Part shown: piece after piece, positions 43,700 to 54,407 of the stretch
How the letters are laid out: every line of letters starts with the position of its first letter
How positions within the stretch are numbered: position 1 is the first letter of the stretch
Assembly: GCA_032164245.1 (NCBI GenBank)
Contig: JAVMKO010000006.1
Span: 8,695,001 to 8,759,000 of the forward strand
DNA from: Sternotherus odoratus
Lineage: Eukaryota > Chordata > Testudines > Kinosternidae
Reading direction: 5' to 3'
DNA: 64,000 bases
Notes under the pieces: generated by a model
What the model was told of the DNA's origin: nothing
The model's input: only the letters and a program-made list of their open reading frames with translations
Database searches by the model: none
Position numbers and translations under genes: made by a program

Positions 43700-45160
43700 A
43701 TAAAACTGCTTCCATGTACCATAGGTTTCACTGAAGGATTGTTTTGAAGTCATCAGACTGAGGTGATCTGTAGGGCTATAAATCACTTTGCCTCCAAACA
43801 TAGTCACAGGAGCTATGTCAGGATTGACATTTAAAGGAACTCTCCAAGAATCCATTACTTAATTACTGCAATACATTGCCAGGTACCAGATGAGGTGAGC
43901 TTGCTCCATTGAATCATATGGGGTTTATCGCAGTTCCTCTTAAGTGGATTCTCTTACATGAGAAATCACCTGATAATGACTTCAAAAGAATATTTATTTC
44001 AGCAGATTTGTGTAGTACCCTATAACAGCAGTATCTGTAAATTCAAGATGAATGTTGCTCTTTAGGGACATACAACATTGCCAGAATTAGTCATACAAAA
44101 CTAGTTCCAAGTCCCTGTTAGCCATATTTGTCTCTTTGAAAATAGCTTCCCATGTATAGTTTGTGCCATGTTGACGGGGAGTCAGATTTAGCCCTAGTGC
44201 AAGTTGCAGTCAGACTGAACAATGCCCAGAAATTGCAGAAATATTTTCCTTTTGCAGTGTTTCAAATTAGGGATTTATTGAATGATTTTAACTATTAGCA
44301 TTATTATCATTTTGTTTTAGAAAATGACCATAAGCTACATTGAAATCTCTTCAGTAAATAGTGGAGTTAACAAATTTGTGCACAGGTGGGGTTCCCCCCC
44401 TCCCCCATTTAATTTTAACACAAACTTGCCTAGTTCTGCAAATATTTCTTATCATGAAAATGTTTTTAAAATGCAACTTTTTAAAAAACAACCTGGGTTT
44501 TCTTTACATTCATGTTAGTGGCATCTCCTTTCCTTTCCTTTTTCTGTCTGTATTTGCTAACCCTTTGACTGGGGGCAATCTCATGAGTGTTCCAGGATAT
44601 TCATTTAGCTGTTGGTGGGAAAATGTTGACAGCTGAAAGGTTAAAGGCTCAGGAGGTGTTAGTGTGGATACCCAGATAACAACATGTGCACAGTAGGCTG
44701 AAATTCCTTAGACTTAAAGACCTTGTTGTAATGCTAATGTAAACGCTCACTTGTTCTGTTTATAAGGAAAGCAATAACATGAAAAGAAGAGCTGCTATGT
44801 GGCTGAATTGGAAGCAGATGGAGAGACTTTTTTTAAACAGCTGTGACTCAGATTCTAGTTGATATGGGCACTTTCCCCCCTCCCTCTTCATGCATACAAA
44901 GCCCATTAAGTTTCCATGACAATGTTCTCTTGCCAAAGGTTACAACTATTAAGGATATTTTTTTGTCAGCTAGCATAAGTCAGTATACATGTCCAACTTT
45001 TTTGAAGTCTACTATTATAGAAGCAATAATTCTGGCTAATTGATGTTTAGTTTTTATATGACTATGGAATAAAAAAAACTGCAACCCCTCTCTCTTTAGG
45101 TACAAATAGTATGACACTGTGAATTGAAAGGAATTTTATTTCTCAAGTCCATCCAACCAC
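43700..45160. other. Intronic sequence with an AG|GT junction
   Basis: No mobile element recognised. CCCCTCTCTCTTTAG|GTACAA at 45085-45105 places an acceptor-like tract directly against a donor-like GT. Confidence 0.4.
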
Positions 45161-45164
45161 ATAA

Positions 45165-45328
45165 GCTTCAGAGCCCAAGCTGTAATGGCTGCACAGCTCT
45201 TTTTAGTTTGCTATCGCTGGGGGGGTGATGGGCAGAGAGAGAGAGAGAGTGTGTGAGCTCTGCTAACACAAGTCTGTCTGCTCAGGTTGGGAAACTTGCT
45301 TCCAGCTGCAGTGTAGACATAGCCAAAG
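45165..45328. mobile_element. MITE fragment ending in a GTAGACATAGCC-type terminus
   Basis: The right end CAGCTGCAGTGTAGACATAG followed by CC is the inverted form of a GGCTATGTCTACACTGCAG terminus, close to the 32481-32741 family. The left end is missing. A GAGA run lies at about 45235-45248. The hAT MITE at 45337 inserted just beyond its right end. Confidence 0.5.
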
Positions 45329-45336
45329 GGCTACAC

Positions 45337-45609
45337 CAGGGGTTCTCAAACCGTGGGTCGCGACCCCTCGGGGGGTCGCCGGCCGCCTCCCGAGGGGTAG
45401 TGAGCTGCTTGTGCCGCCGAAAAGCCGCCGCCACGATCGCTTCCGCATCCGGCGGCTATTTTCGGCAGACATGCCGAGCGCTCCCAAAAGCTTAAATTAA
45501 TTTAAGGAGTTAATTTATTCGGCAGCTTTTTGGTGGACATACAAGGGTCTGCCGCACTGAGGGAGAAATTAAAAAGGGGTCGCGGTTCTCAATAGTTTGA
45601 GAACCCCTG
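45337..45609. mobile_element. hAT-type MITE, 273 bp
   Basis: The left end CAGGGGTTCTCAAAC and right end GTTTGAGAACCCCTG are perfect inverted repeats. The duplication GGCTACAC is identical on both sides (45329-45336 and 45610-45617). The sub-terminal palindrome GGTCGCGACC lies near the left and GGGGTCGCGG near the right. Confidence 0.95.
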
Positions 45610-45676
45610 GGCTACACGGAGCCGGTGCTCTACCACTTCACCTACTTTTCACAAACCAGTTGCCCAATGTTAGCAC

Positions 45677-46237
45677 CAGGGCCGGCGACAGGGTGGTACA
45701 ACGGTTACAGCTGTACCGGGCCCCGGACTTCAGGGGGGGGGGGGCCCTGAAGTCCGGGGCTGGTACAGCTGTAACCGTTGTCGCCGGGGCTGTGAGCGAG
45801 GCACGGCTCAGGCAGCCGCTGCCGCGCTCACCAGCCCCCTCCCCTGGCACCCAGCAGCCAGCCCTGCCCCCCTTTGCTTCTCCCGGCAGCCAGCCCCGCC
45901 CCCCATTGCTTCTCCCGGCCGGCCACGCGGCCGCAGCACATGCGGAGGTTGGGGCCCGCTGGAGGTAGGAGACCGGCCGGGGGGGGGGGGGCGGCACGGG
46001 AGATGGGGGGCGCGGGAGGCAGGAGATCGGGGGGGTGGCGCGGGAGGCAGGAGATCGGGGGGGGGCCCCCGCGGGAGGCAGGAGACCGGCCGGGGGGGGC
46101 CCCCCGCGGGAGGCAGGAGACTGGCCGGGGGGGGGGCCCCCCGCGGGAGGCAGGAGATCGGCGGGGGGGGGGGGGGGGCGCGGGAGGCAGGAGACCTCCC
46201 ACCGTACGGGGCCCCAAAATTCCTGTCGCCGGCCCTG
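45677..46237. mobile_element. hAT-type MITE with GC-rich array, 561 bp
   Basis: The left end CAGGGCCGGCGACAGG and right end CCTGTCGCCGGCCCTG are inverted repeats. The duplication GTTAGCAC is identical on both sides (45669-45676 and 46238-46245). A near-perfect palindrome follows the left end (GGTACAACGGTTACAGCTGT against ACAGCTGTAACCGTTG, 45694-45781). The right half is a minisatellite with the unit CGCGGGAGGCAGGAGA plus a G/C-run (about 45960-46200). Open frames are compositional. Confidence 0.94.
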
Positions 46238-46245
46238 GTTAGCAC

Positions 46246-46699
46246 CCTTTGTCCTAAGGATTCCCTTGGGAACAGGACATGCCCTTGCCTCTGACCTAAC
46301 TGTTGCAACTCTCTATGGCCAATGGGCTTGTGTGTCCTCTTTGCACGACCAACCTATCTCCCCCCCAGAAATGAGCCGTCCATGATCTCTGCGGGGGGCA
46401 GATGCACCTTTCTTCATGTTTCAGCATGCACTATGGCAACCTGCTGCAAGTAATCCCTACACCAGTCAATACAGCTGTCCCTAACACAATGTTAGGGCAG
46501 TTCGAGTGCATGCAGACAAATGAGAGAGTACAATTGTGGGACACACCACAGCATGTTAAATGGCACATTACTTATTTACTCCTGATGTCTGCTTATTGTA
46601 GGGCAGCCCTGGAAGAAACAAATTTAACATACACCCTGCCAAGTAACTCTTGCCAGCTCCAAGAGGCAGAATTAAGGTTGCTGGGCTCATGTGCACCTC
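46246..46699. other. Intronic sequence, nothing recognised
   Basis: Spacer between MITEs. Overlapping short frames without family resemblance. Confidence 0.4.
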
Positions 46700-46702
46700 T
46701 AA

Positions 46703-46948
46703 GGGCTGGTCTTCACTGGGGGGGGGGGGGGAGGAGATCAGCTATAGATACACAACTTCAGCTATGTTAATAATGTACCTGAAGTCAGCGTATCTACAGC
46801 CAACTTACCTGCTGTCCTCACAGCGGCGGTGGTCGGCGGCGTGCTCCCCCGTGGGCACCGCTGGCAATCGATTTATCGCATCTTGATGAGACACGATAAA
46901 TCGATTGCCAAAAGATCGATCCCTCCACACTGTAGTGAAGACAAGCCC
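46703..46948. mobile_element. Harbinger-like MITE, 246 bp
   Basis: The left end GGGCTGGTCTTCACTG and right end TAGTGAAGACAAGCCC are inverted repeats. TAA lies on both sides (46700-46702 and 46949-46951). An internal palindrome (GGCAATCGATTTATCG and CGATAAATCGATTGCC) is present. Same family as 33190-33466. Confidence 0.92.
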
Positions 46949-46951
46949 TAA

Positions 46952-47661
46952 GTGTGTCTCTTTCCTGTTTTTCAGAGGTTTAGCTATAAGTGTGGTTGAT
47001 GTTCTAGGACGTATTGAAGTTTATGGGTAGTGAATTAAATCAGATGCCAACTTTCACAGTTTTATCACAGATCCTGTGTATTTAGTGTGTTTTCCTCAAA
47101 ACGCCAGCTCCTGGAACAGTACAATTATGTCATGATCTCAACTGTGTGTATTTTTTTAAAATGAAATAAACTATCCTTCGTGGTTGTGGTGGAAAGCTTA
47201 AAAGCATAAACCGCAAAGGCCCAAAAAAACAAAGGCAAATAAAACTAACCAAATTGAAGTATGTTTGGCTTTGTTTTAAATTTTATTTTATTCTCGTGAC
47301 TTTCTGTAGGGTCTTTTAGAAAACTTTGGGATTTGGCAGTACTCATACTGTGACATGATTATAGGAGTAATTTGGGATTGTGTAACTTTTTACTTGTAAT
47401 GTTAAAACTTTTCATAATCTGGCAGTGGCAGATTGCCACCTGACCATCTTACTTGATTGTTCCCCTTCTACCAATCCCCTACCCCTTACTGTTTCTCTTT
47501 TATTTCTTAGTGCAAGTTGTTAGAATGGTAGGGTCTGTACCTTTCTGTGCTTGTACAGTGCCTGATGCACTGGATGCCACTAGAAACAAATAACACCTTT
47601 TAATTCTTTGACTTTACAGTTTTACTTCAGTGGCCAATTGCTTTCTAAGGCAAGTAATAAA
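46952..47661. other. Intronic sequence, nothing recognised
   Basis: AT-rich intron. A long pyrimidine tract ending CTTTTATTTCTTAG (about 47497-47510) resembles a splice acceptor without a recognised exon. Confidence 0.4.
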
Positions 47662-47666
47662 CATGC

Positions 47667-48422
47667 TGTCATAAGTGTAAAGTGCTGGAGAGGGTTAATG
47701 TTATCTGAGAACAAGAGACGTAAGAGCTCCCTGCCATGAGGGAGGGAGGAGTTTTAGTTCAGTTTCGTTTTGCTGGCCATGTAGCTGGAAACGGGTCTTG
47801 GAGCATCTTTGGCTATTAAAATGACTCTACTCTTCTCTTATATTTCTGCTTAGCTGATTGTAGGTGATCTTTAATATTATAAGCCTGTGCCTTTTTGGGG
47901 TGTCTCGGTCCTTTTTAGAGGGGAGTTAGGGAACCCCAGATTGTGAAGTGTACTGTATTTCTGTTTTATTCTCTTTCTGTATTAAATCTTTTAGTTATAA
48001 AACGTTTGGTTTAATTCCCTTAAGGTCTCTCTCTCTCTCTCTTCACTGGGAAGAGAGGAGGTAGGGGGGGTAGGTGAAGGATTCAGCTCAGGTTATCAGC
48101 TAAGAAATGGAGTCTGTCTCTGCCTTCAGCCGGGAAGGGTGAAGGGGGAGGGGAAGCAGCCTCTAGGTGTCTGACTCTGGCTCTCAGGGAAGGGGACAGA
48201 GTTAGAGTTTTGAGGAAGTCCCGGGGGCCCCTCCAAAGTTTTGGAAGTACACCCGGATGGTGACAGCCGTGGTTCCCCAAGAACCCCACTGGTAAAAGGG
48301 GGGTTTCTCGGGGTGTAGGGACTTAATTTGGCTGGGAAGCAGCTAAGTTGAGTGGTTTGGCTAAAAAAGAGTCCCAGTCTTTGTACTCGAGAGCACAGAG
48401 GTTGGGATACCCCACTCTTACA
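47667..48422. mobile_element. Solo LTR, 756 bp
   Basis: It starts TGTCATAAGTGTAAAG and ends CCCCACTCTTACA, with the terminal TG...CA of long terminal repeats. The 5-bp duplication CATGC is identical on both sides (47662-47666 and 48423-48427). There is no gag, pol or env sequence, so this is a solo LTR left after recombination. TATTAAATCTTTTAGTTATA at about 47980 may include polyadenylation or promoter-like AT elements. Whether the parent was an endogenous retrovirus or a Gypsy-type element cannot be told from the LTR alone. Confidence 0.82.
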
Positions 48423-48578
48423 CATGCATATGATATTTATTCGAATTGGAGCAACTGCCTGTGCTGTATTCACTCTGGAAAGAATGTCTTCTTGTACGCT
48501 TTGAATAATTTCTTACCATTTTTGAAAAGCAGTTATACAATACCAGGAAGTACACTGCTAAATTCATATGATCTAAAC

Positions 48579-49104
48579 CAGTGGTCGCCAACCTTTTGGT
48601 CCTCAGGGACCACTAAAGTGGCGCGGCGTGCCCCCCCCCCCCCTGCTTGACCGGCGCGGGGCCCCCCCTGCTCGACCGGCGCGGCGCGGGCCCCCCTCGA
48701 ACAGCACGCCCCCCCGAACGGTAGCCCCCCCCGGCTCGACCGGCGCGGCTCGGCCCTCCTCCTCCCCCAGCTCGAACGCTGCGGCTCGCCCCCCCCCCCC
48801 CCGCTCCAGCGGCGCGGCCCCCAGCCACTCCAGCGGCGCGGCTCGTCCACCCCCCCGCTCCAGCGGCGCGGCTCGTCCACCCCCCCCCCCCCCGCTGCAG
48901 CGGTGCGGTTCGGCCCCCGGCTCCAGTGGCGTGGCTCGCCCCCCCCCCCCCCGCCTCAGCGGCGCGCCCCCCCTCAGCTGGCCGCCGGGGACGGGGCGGG
49001 ACAGGCGCCCGCAACCTCTTGCCTGCCCAGAGGGGCAGCCATGAGGGAGCCCGGCGCCGCGGACCAGTAAAATTTTCCTGCGGACCACCAGTTGGCGACC
49101 GCTG
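48579..49104. mobile_element. hAT-type MITE with GC-rich array, 526 bp
   Basis: The left end CAGTGGTCGCCAACC and right end GTTGGCGACCGCTG are inverted repeats. The duplication ATCTAAAC is identical on both sides (48571-48578 and 49105-49112). The interior (48630-48970) is a tandem array of CTCCAGCGGCGCGGCTCG-type words separated by C-runs. Glycine/arginine/alanine-rich frames on both strands here are not genes. Confidence 0.95.
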
Positions 49105-49112
49105 ATCTAAAC

Positions 49113-51616
49113 CCAATTTTTTAATGGAAGAGGGAGAAAAACCCAGCTGCTATAACAGCCTGAAAAGGTGCAACCATTGCTAGATACATTACTTCAAATG
49201 TGATTTTCATTTCTCAAATCTTAAGAAAATGACAGTGTTTGGCAATATTAATTATTTTTTCTAAAGCATAGGTTATGAATTAGTCCAAAAGTCATTTCAG
49301 GCAAACCAGCTTCTAAAGTAGCTAGTATGTGGGTCTAAAATAAGGTATCTACAGCTTAGGTCACCTAGTAAATTGCAAATGGGAACCAAATGAGAGTACT
49401 GGAGTTAAAGTCCTAATGCATTAGTGAGCATGTGGTATAGGATTCATTGGAATATGGTGACATTTATGAAGGGCCCAATATTACAGCTCATACATCAAAA
49501 ATATTTTTTTTTTCAGGTTGCATTAGACTTACTGACTAGTGAGGGCTGGATTCTAATCTAATGGCTGGAGGAATGGAGATAAAAATAATTTATAGGCATG
49601 TCCTGGCCTAGTTTTTCTCAGAGAAAGTATTGGTCAGGATCAGTCTAATAACGATTAGACATGCTAAAGGAGCCAAAATCCGATGACATGTGTGCAATCT
49701 ATGACACATAATTAGTACCGGTAAAGGTCCATGGTATGTTACAGAAGTAAAAACCATTCTTTACGTTGACAGCAGTAGAATGGTAGGCTGGGGGAAAAAA
49801 TCAGACTAGTTTAACGGTCTGGGCTAAAAGTTCAGTTGATTTGCTCTTTCAGTTGTAGACAGCACTATATAAAGTGTCCATTAGCTCTGAGACAGATGAG
49901 ACTTGTGTTTCCAGAATTGGTTCCAGAGTTGGGAATTTATCTTTCCCAACCCTCTTAATGTTTGTCATGTGTTTATATACTAAATTTGTCTTAATGTTTG
50001 TAAATGTGGTTATGTATATTAAACGTTCTGTGTTTAAAAATTGTATGATTTATGTTAATATGCTGTTTTAACTGTATTATTTATACTGCAATAGCGCACC
50101 CACAGACCATAGTCAGGACTCAGGACCCTATTGTGCTAAGTGTTGTATGTATATAAAGTAAAACATTGTCCCTGCCCTCAACAGTTCACAATCTTAGGCC
50201 CTCTCCTGCAGTTTTTGATATGCTGGCAGACTGATCACTTTTGTAGAGCCCCAGTGACTTCAGTGGTAAGATGGGACCTAAATAGATAACAGGTGACTAC
50301 AACAAATGGTGAGACAGTTATGATCAATGTAAAGTTACTAATGCGTGGAACTTCTGTAATTTATTTATACATTATAGCCGTTATAATTACGTGGGATAGA
50401 GTGCATAAATCTGTGGAGAAATTAGCTTATCAATGATCACTGTGCATGCATAAATTCATAATTTAAAATGGTCCAGTTTTTGTCCATTGAAGCTACATTC
50501 ATAAAACAAAACATTGTAGCCTGAAATCTTGTAACCTCTTTAATGTTGTAAATTGTATTCCGTAAAACTGAAATATGGCTAAACATCTTCACCTGGAACA
50601 ATGGAAAACATTTCTTCTTTCTTACAATAGTGTGTGTGTTTTGTTTTGTTTTGTTTTTTAAAAAGGTTTGACAATCTGAAATGTTAGACTTTGCTGTTTC
50701 CTTGGGTTTTTTTTGTGGCTTTCGCAGGCCTTTAATGGTACTCCAAAAAGCTTTTTGTGGTTCATTTAAGAAATGAACTCTATTGCTTTGGGATCAGTTA
50801 GAATGTCTCAGTGAAATAAAGTCCCTGAAAATTGTTTTATCTGAAGCATTAAAGTAAAGTGTACCAAGCTGCTCAATTTAACTATCCCTTTCCATATTGG
50901 ATACTTATCGTTTTGTAGATCAAGAGAAATATGAATAAATCACCAATGTGATAGACCATCTCTTTAAACATCAGTTGATATAGTTAATTATGGCATCATC
51001 TTGTAGTGTTGTGACAATGTTGAACTTGGGTATTTTTAACAGACTTAAATTTCCATTATATTGTTACATGTACTCTGTGCTGCAGAAATTCTATTTATAT
51101 GGCTGCATCTGTGTGCTGAATAACTATTAATTCTGCAGACTATGCTGATCTCAATAACTTGAGCCAAACTGTTCTGTCTTTAAAAACTAAAAACTAGAAT
51201 TCATCTAGAATGAGTTAGTGTTGGTTGGTTGTTCTGTTTTGTTTTTGAAGATGTAATTATTATATTCTAATGGTCTTGTGTCACTGATGATAGTTTAGTT
51301 GGTATTTCACTTGCCTTAGAACCCCCTTCTGAAAACTGGAGAGAAATTAACTTCTTAGTACTTTGTGCTTTGATATACTGTATGAGGCTGAAAAGTGTTA
51401 TGAAAAAGTCAAGTATTATTTGCATTGGCTATTCTTTAGAAATGATTAACTGCATATAAGTTCATAATGTATTTTCCTGTTATCTGCTGGATTTGTTTTT
51501 CCTATTTTTTTTATAATGGTTATGTTGTATATTCAATGTAATGCTATAATGCTTTCTGGTAAATTCAAAAAGCTTAAAAATCATTTTGTTTCAAATGAGT
51601 TAGTACTTTAAAATTT

Positions 51617-51672
<56 letters not shown>

Positions 51673-52171
51673 AAATAAAAACAGTGAATCACTGATGCCA
51701 TTTAAATTTAGATAACTCTTGATAAAAATTGAATAAAATCAATTTTTAATTAAAAAATAAGTCTAGTGTAAGTGTGGTGTCTACTTTTTTGTTTTTGTGC
51801 AAAGAAAGATGGAGATTGGAGTATCTGGAAGCCAGGGTTGTGAGGAGGGGTAGTAATTTTAGGCCCATGATGAAATTTCAGAAACAAATCTGATAGATTG
51901 GGGATTTAAGTTTCTCAAATATTAGTTACGCTTGTAACTCTAAAATATGTAGGGAGCAAACAGATACAGTTCTTGAATCAGAAAAGCTGTTGTAAGAACT
52001 AAGGGATTTTGTTTGTGTGTCGATTTACTCAGCTTTGTAATAGAATGTTGTAGTACACTGTTCTTTTCCCTGATTATTGTCAGGTGTTTATATAGCGAAG
52101 TGAGTCTAATTATAATGTTTAACAGTAAGCTTATGTGAAATGGAAATATATTTTTGTTCTCTTATTCACAG
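49113..52171. other. Intronic sequence with an ancient repeat fragment and a microsatellite
   Basis: 50130-50195 (TTGTGCTAAGTGTTGTATGT, then TTGTCCCTGCCCTCAACAG) is a MIR/L3-like tract. A compound (TG)n(TA)n microsatellite lies at 51622-51672. Acceptor-like tracts end at 49515 and 50727, with no recognised exon after them. The last bases are the acceptor of the 52172 exon. Confidence 0.5.
51622..51672. repeat. Compound (TG)n(TA)n microsatellite
   Basis: A TG tract passes directly into a TA tract, about 500 bp upstream of the 52172 exon. Confidence 0.95.
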
Positions 52172-52273
52172 GCCATCAGCTGTAAAGGTCAGCATAGTAT
52201 CTCTTACACATTATCCAGAAACCAGACTGTTGTAGTGGAGTATACACATGATAAAGATACAGATATGTTTCAG
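52172..52273 (+). CDS. PELI2: PELI2 coding exon (FHA domain, residues about 70-103)
   Basis: Bounded by TTCACAG|GCC and CAG|GTAAGA, 102 bp, 34 whole codons, phase 0 on both sides. It reads AISCKGQHSISYTLSRNQ then TVVVEYTHDKDTDMFQ, following directly from STPQASK of the preceding exon. In the Pellino family this is a strand-rich part of the cryptic FHA domain, just before its phosphothreonine-binding arginine. AISCKGQ and THDKDTD match PELI2 as I recall it rather than PELI1. A 34-codon exon isolated by 51.6 kb upstream and 11.3 kb downstream is easy for gene prediction to miss. Confidence 0.95.
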
Positions 52274-52284
52274 GTAAGACTTTG

Positions 52285-52892
52285 CTTATTAAAATAGTAT
52301 ACTGGTTATGCAGCCTCTGCAAGGAACCCCACTTTTACTCTTTCTTAAGTGTTACCTTCGTGCTATAGAATTCTCATGACCATATTTAGAATTGCTCTTC
52401 CTATAGAACGGGCCATCTTTTTTTATCCAGAGCCAGTATCTGTTAAACATCCTTTCCCATCCACCACTGTTTATTTTCTATCTGGATACCATAGCAGCTG
52501 TAAAAATGGCACATGCAATGTATTTGGGAACATTAAGAAACACTAAGGCCCAGAATACAACTAGAGTTAGAGGGGTTGGAGTAGAAAGGGAGTAGTTGGA
52601 AGCAGGATATGGGAGAAGGAAGGGAGAAGCAGGAGCAAAACAGGGTCAAAAGACGGTGGGCCAATGAATAGGAATGTGGGTGTGAGCCAAGGATGAGAAT
52701 TATGCCTTCAAGGAGGCAGGGGTCCTATGGAAAAAATAATATGTGATCTTGTAATTAAAGACTGCAACATAATGAATATAAACAAGGACGCCGAATTGAG
52801 GATGCACAGGGAGCCTTATTTCTGGCATTGTTTAACTTTTGAGTGCTTGACTTTGAACAGTAACATTCTCTTAACATAGGTTAATTTTTAAT
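52285..52892. other. Intronic sequence, nothing recognised
   Basis: Plain intron between the exon and the fold-back element. Confidence 0.4.
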
Positions 52893-53453
52893 GTCATTAT
52901 TAGGGCTGTCGATTAATCGCAGTTAACTCACGTGATTAACTCAAAAAAATTAATCGCACTGTTAAACAATAGGATGACAATTGATATTTATTAAATATTT
53001 TGGATGTTTTTCTACATTTTTCAAATACATTGATTTCAATTACAACACAAACATGGAGTGTATACTGCTCACTATATATTATTTTTATTATAAATATTTG
53101 CACTGTAAAAATGATAAAAGAAATAGTATTTTTCAGTTCGCCTCATACAAGTACCATAGTACAATGTTTTTGTCGTGAAAGTGCAACTTACAAATGTAGA
53201 TTTTTTTTTGTAACAACTGTATTCAAAAACAAAACAATGTAAAACTTTAGCACCTACAAGTCCACTGAGTCCTACTTCTTGTTCAGCCAATCTCTAAGAG
53301 CAACAAGTTTGTCTACATTTACGGGAGATAATGCTGCCCACTTCTTATTTACAACGTCACCTGAAAGTGAAAACAGATGTTCTTGTGGTACGTTTGTGCC
53401 AGATATGCTAAGCATTCCTATGCCCCTTCATGCTTCAGCCACAATTCCAGAGG

Positions 53454-53718
53454 CAGGGCTGACTCTACCTTCTTTGCCGCCCCAAGAAGCTCGAGAGGAA
53501 AGATAGCTGAGCTGCCGCAGTCATGCCGCCAAAACTAGCTCTTCCCTCTTCAGCGGCATGTCTGCGGCAGATCAACACTTTTCCCTCTTTGGTCAAGCTG
53601 CTGCAGGCGTGCCGCCGAAAGCCGCCTGAGTGCTGCTTGACAACGCCCGTAGTGCCGCCCCCTGACGTTTGCCACCCCAGGCACCTGCTTGCTAGGCTGG
53701 TGCCTGGAGCCAGCCCTA
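53454..53718. mobile_element. hAT-type MITE nested in the left arm, about 265 bp
   Basis: The left end CAGGGCTGACTCTACC and right end CTGGAGCCAGCCCT are diverged inverted repeats. CCAGAGG flanks both sides (53447-53453 and 53719-53725), the likely remains of an 8-bp duplication. The right arm of the host element has no equivalent insertion, so this MITE arrived after the inverted duplication formed. Confidence 0.85.
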
Positions 53719-53887
53719 CCAGAGGACATGCTTCCATCCTGATGATGCTTGTTTAAAAAAATAATTTGTTAATTAAATTTGTGACTGAACTTACTGGGGG
53801 AGAATTGTATGTCTCCTGCTATGAGTGTTATCTGCATTCTGCCATATATTTCATGTTATAGAAGTCTCGGATGATGACTTAGCATGT

Positions 53888-54407
53888 TGTTTGTTTTAAG
53901 AACACTTTCACTGCAAATTTGACAAAACACAAAGGTACCGATGTGAAATGTCTAAAGATAGCTTCAGCACTCGACCCAAGATTTAAGCATCTGAAGTGTG
54001 TTTCAAAATCTGATTGGGATGGGGTGTGGAGCATGCTTTCAGAAGTCTTAAAAGTGCAACACTCCAATGCAGAAACTACAGAACCTGAACCGCCAAAAAA
54101 GAAAATCAACCTTCTCTTGGTGACATCTGATTCAGATGATGAAAATGAACATGCATTAGTTTGCACTGCTTTGGATTGTTATCAAGCAGAACCCATCATC
54201 AGCATGGAAGGATATCCTCTGGAATGGTGATTGAAGCATGAAGGGCAATATGAATCTTTAGTGCCACTGGCACATAAATATTTTGCAACGCTGGCTACAA
54301 TAGTGCCATGCAAATGCCTGTTGTCACTTTCAGGTGACATTGTAAACAAGAAGTGGGCAGCATTATCTCCAGCAAATGTAAACAAAGTTGTTTATCTGAA
54401 CGATTAG
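53888..54407 (+). pseudogene. BED-type hAT transposase C-terminal relic
   Basis: The frame reads KIASALDPRFKHLK (about 53958-54000), then a KKKINLLL stretch, ISMEGYPLEW, and after an in-frame stop at 54228-54230 LKHEGQYESLVPLAHKYFA and LSLSGDIVNKKWAALSP. This is the C-terminal catalytic/dimerisation region of ZBED-like hAT transposases. N-terminal zinc finger and first catalytic residues are missing. The final residues are repeated in antisense in the left arm of the element. Confidence 0.82.

Larger units (their letters stand above)
620..52171 (+). other. PELI2: PELI2 intron, 51.6 kb
   Basis: The intron is bounded by AAG|GTATGT at the donor and TTCACAG|GCC at the acceptor. Reading frame is kept across the junction in phase 0. 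It contains nearly all the mobile elements in the window and no other recognisable host exon. Confidence 0.93.

Noticed and set aside
48603..49116. Three overlapping frames of 138-167 codons
   Set aside because: All span the GC array of the MITE at 48579-49104, in different frames and strands.
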